From Desulfuromonadaceae bacterium (GTDB lineage Bacteria > Desulfobacterota > Desulfuromonadia > Desulfuromonadales > Geopsychrobacteraceae), in the NCBI GenBank assembly GCA_013138655.1, contig WTCI01000087.1, forward strand, positions 1-6,027: a stretch of 6,027 nt of DNA, written 5' to 3'. Positions 4,136-6,027 of the stretch are shown here, in pieces; the stretch's first letter is position 1, and each line of letters opens with the position of its first letter. The notes under the pieces were generated by a model. The model was not told where the DNA came from. It was given only the letters and a program-made list of their open reading frames with translations, and made no database searches. Made by a program: the position numbers and the translations under genes.

Positions 4136-6027
4136 TCTGCTCACCGGACTCAATGAACCGCAGCGGCAGGCGGTGCTGCATGAGACCGGGCCGTTATTGC
4201 TGCTGGCTGGGGCCGGTTCGGGAAAGACCCGGGCGCTGACCCACCGGGTGGCCTACCTGATCCGCGAACGGCGGGTGCCGGTCTGGCGGATTATGGCGGT
4301 CACTTTTACCAACAAGGCGGCGGCCGAGATGCGTGAGCGGCTTGAGAGCTTGCTCGATGACGGGGAACTCCCCTGGGTGGCAACCTTCCACGCCAGTTGT
4401 GTACGAATTCTGCGCCAGGAGATTCAGCATCTCGGCTTCAGCCGTGACTTTACTATTTACGATGATCAGGACCAGTTGCGTCTGCTGCGTGATCTCCTCA
4501 AAGAGCAGGGAATTGCGGAAAAAGTGCTGAAACCGCGGGCCGCCGCGGCCTTTATCGACAGAGCCAAGAATCGTGGCCTGAGTCCTGAACTGCTGCTTGA
4601 AAATCGTCCCGATGAGCGGCAATTGGCCGAGCTCTATGCCCTTTACCAGCAGCGCATGCAGGCGGCCAATGCAGTCGATTTCGGTGATTTGTTGCTGTTG
4701 ACGGTGCGCTTGTTTGAGGAACATCCGGAGGTCCGACGGCATTGGCAGGAGCGTTTCGAATATCTGTTGGTGGATGAGTTTCAGGATACCAACCGGGTTC
4801 AGTACCGGCTGATTCAGTTGCTGGTCGGGCCGGAGGAAAACCTTTGTGTGGTCGGTGACGACGACCAGTCGATCTACCGCTGGCGGGGCGCCGAGGTCAG
4901 CAATATCCTCGATTTTGACAATGATTTCCCCCGTGCCAGGGTCATCCGCCTGGAACAGAACTACCGTTCGACACAGACGATCATCAAGGCCGCCGGTCAG
5001 GTTGTCGGTCATAACCGCGACCGGCGTGACAAGGAGCTCTGGACGGACAATCCGACTGGCGAGCCTTTACAGATTGAGGCGGCTCCCGATGACCTGGAAG
5101 AAGCCCGATTTGTTGCTGACGAGATTGATCGCCTGCAGTGCGATGGCTTTGCACTGCGTGACATCGCCGTTTTTTATCGCACCAATGCCCAGTCACGGGC
5201 ACTGGAAGAGGCGCTGCGCGGCAGTCGTATCCCTTACGTGATGTTCGGCGGAGTTAAATTTTACGCCCGGCTGGAGATCAAGGATGTTCTCTCTTATCTG
5301 CGATTGTTGGTCAACCCGGCCGATTCCCTGGCGGCCAAGCGGATCATCAACATCCCGGCGCGCGGAATCGGCGCCACCACCGTGGCACGGATTGCCGCTT
5401 TTGAGCAGGCTGCCGGCGGCTTTTTGCCCGCCTGCCGGTTGGCTTTGAAACAAGGTGTTTTGAAGGGGATGGCCACCAGGCGGGTCGCCGGTTTTGTCGA
5501 GCTGATCGATGATTTCACTGCACAATTGGCGCGTTTGCCTTATCCGCAACTGATGGCCGAATTGATCGAGCACAGTGGCTATGGGCCGGCCCTCAAAGAA
5601 GAAGCGGAACAGGCGCTGACCAGTGACGGTCGCCGGGAAGCCAAAGGACGTTTGGAAAACCTCGAACAGCTGCTCGCCGGGATGGAGGAGCATGCCGCCA
5701 GAGATGGTCGCTTGCTGGATTACCTGGAACAGGTGGCGCTGATTACTGATCTGGACAGTTACGATTCGGAGCAGCAACGGGTGACCTTAATGACCTTGCA
5801 CTCGGCCAAGGGTCTGGAGTTCCCGGTGGTTTTTATGACTGGAATGGAGGAGGGGCTGTTCCCTCACTCCCGGTCCGGTGACGGGGGTGAAGACCTGGCC
5901 GAAGAACGGCGGCTTTGCTATGTCGGCATGACCCGGGCAATGCGCAGGCTTTATTTGTCGCACGCCCGCCGCCGCCGGGTTTACGGCACCTATCAGTTCA
6001 ATCCGCCGAGCCGGTTTCTGGCGGAAA
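4128..6027 (+). CDS. pcrA: ATP-dependent DNA helicase PcrA/UvrD, 3' end missing
   Basis: This is a superfamily 1A 3'-5' DNA helicase, which unwinds DNA in nucleotide-excision and mismatch repair and clears recombinase or stalled forks. All motifs are present in order: Q motif LNEPQRQAV (8-16), Walker A AGAGSGKT (27-34), Ia VTFTNKAAAEM, Ib TFHA, Walker B DEFQD (216-220), III VVGDDDQSIYRWRGA (241-255), IV QNYRST (277-282), V MTLHSAKGLEF (555-565) and VI EERRLCYVGMTRA (592-604) with the arginine finger candidate R603. AEVSNILDF and GMEEGLFPHSR favour PcrA over enterobacterial UvrD, though naming varies. 633 codons are visible and the frame is open to the window edge; the family usually has 700-750 residues, so roughly 100 C-terminal residues lie outside. 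The start is ATG 4128, with ggag (4118-4121) 6 bases before it; ATG 4125 is also in frame but spaced too tightly. It overlaps the ClC gene, implying coupled translation. Confidence 0.95.
   Translation, partial: MADLLTGLNEPQRQAVLHETGPLLLLAGAGSGKTRALTHRVAYLIRERRVPVWRIMAVTFTNKAAAEMRERLESLLDDGELPWVATFHASCVRILRQEIQHLGFSRDFTIYDDQDQLRLLRDLLKEQGIAEKVLKPRAAAAFIDRAKNRGLSPELLLENRPDERQLAELYALYQQRMQAANAVDFGDLLLLTVRLFEEHPEVRRHWQERFEYLLVDEFQDTNRVQYRLIQLLVGPEENLCVVGDDDQSIYRWRGAEVSNILDFDNDFPRARVIRLEQNYRSTQTIIKAAGQVVGHNRDRRDKELWTDNPTGEPLQIEAAPDDLEEARFVADEIDRLQCDGFALRDIAVFYRTNAQSRALEEALRGSRIPYVMFGGVKFYARLEIKDVLSYLRLLVNPADSLAAKRIINIPARGIGATTVARIAAFEQAAGGFLPACRLALKQGVLKGMATRRVAGFVELIDDFTAQLARLPYPQLMAELIEHSGYGPALKEEAEQALTSDGRREAKGRLENLEQLLAGMEEHAARDGRLLDYLEQVALITDLDSYDSEQQRVTLMTLHSAKGLEFPVVFMTGMEEGLFPHSRSGDGGEDLAEERRLCYVGMTRAMRRLYLSHARRRRVYGTYQFNPPSRFLAE

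Noticed and set aside
3527..4153. Reverse-strand open frame under the CBS region of the ClC gene
   Set aside because: It is antisense to conserved CBS domains, its translation is rich in H and Q as expected for a shadow frame, and it has no convincing ribosome binding site.
4194..5012. Long reverse-strand open frame inside the helicase gene
   Set aside because: It lies antisense to an unmistakable PcrA/UvrD sequence with all helicase motifs; its translation is low-complexity in Q, L and G and shows no domain.

Overview
The window looks like a piece of a bacterial chromosome. The style suggests a Desulfuromonadales/Geobacter-like deltaproteobacterium. That guess rests on the decameric 'cgcagat' intergenic repeats, the 'cctgtccc' palindromic repeat, the small coiled-coil ORF and a PcrA-type helicase. 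It is an inference from remembered style, not a database match. No rRNA, tRNA, CRISPR array or complete insertion sequence is visible.

Layout. Positions 1-600 are non-coding. They hold a palindromic repeat (38-81) and then four tandem copies of a ~130-bp composite repeat (92-556), each made of two opposed blocks of a 10-bp periodic motif. A second 'cctgtccc' repeat follows at 561-596. Next is a compact type II toxin-antitoxin operon: a strong sigma-70-like promoter (619-646), a 33-bp inverted repeat covering the -10 box (635-667), a Phd/YefM-type antitoxin (685-981) and a RelE/ParE-type toxin (978-1265) starting on TTG. A fifth, decayed repeat unit (1383-1550) and another short 'cctgtccc' copy (1566-1585) lie downstream, so the TA operon sits inside a repeat-rich intergenic island.

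A small charged, coiled-coil-like protein gene (1615-1848) comes next. The 478 bases after it hold no complete gene: two start-poor open frames that may be the 3' remnant of a decayed gene, then a convincing rho-independent terminator (2120-2157). The terminator separates the accessory left part from the housekeeping right part.

The right part is a two-gene overlapping unit on the + strand: a 602-residue ClC-family anion transport protein with C-terminal tandem CBS domains (2327-4135), and a PcrA/UvrD superfamily 1A helicase (4128 to the window edge, C-terminus missing). The 8-nt overlap implies co-transcription and translational coupling, although the functions (anion flux, DNA repair) are not obviously linked. 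The most informative protein-level oddity is in the ClC protein. It keeps the gating glutamate and central tyrosine, has lost the classic GSGIP filter motif, and has Ile where proton-coupled exchangers carry the internal proton glutamate. I found no clear new multi-gene system; the repeat architecture and the ClC residue pattern are what most deserve a second look.
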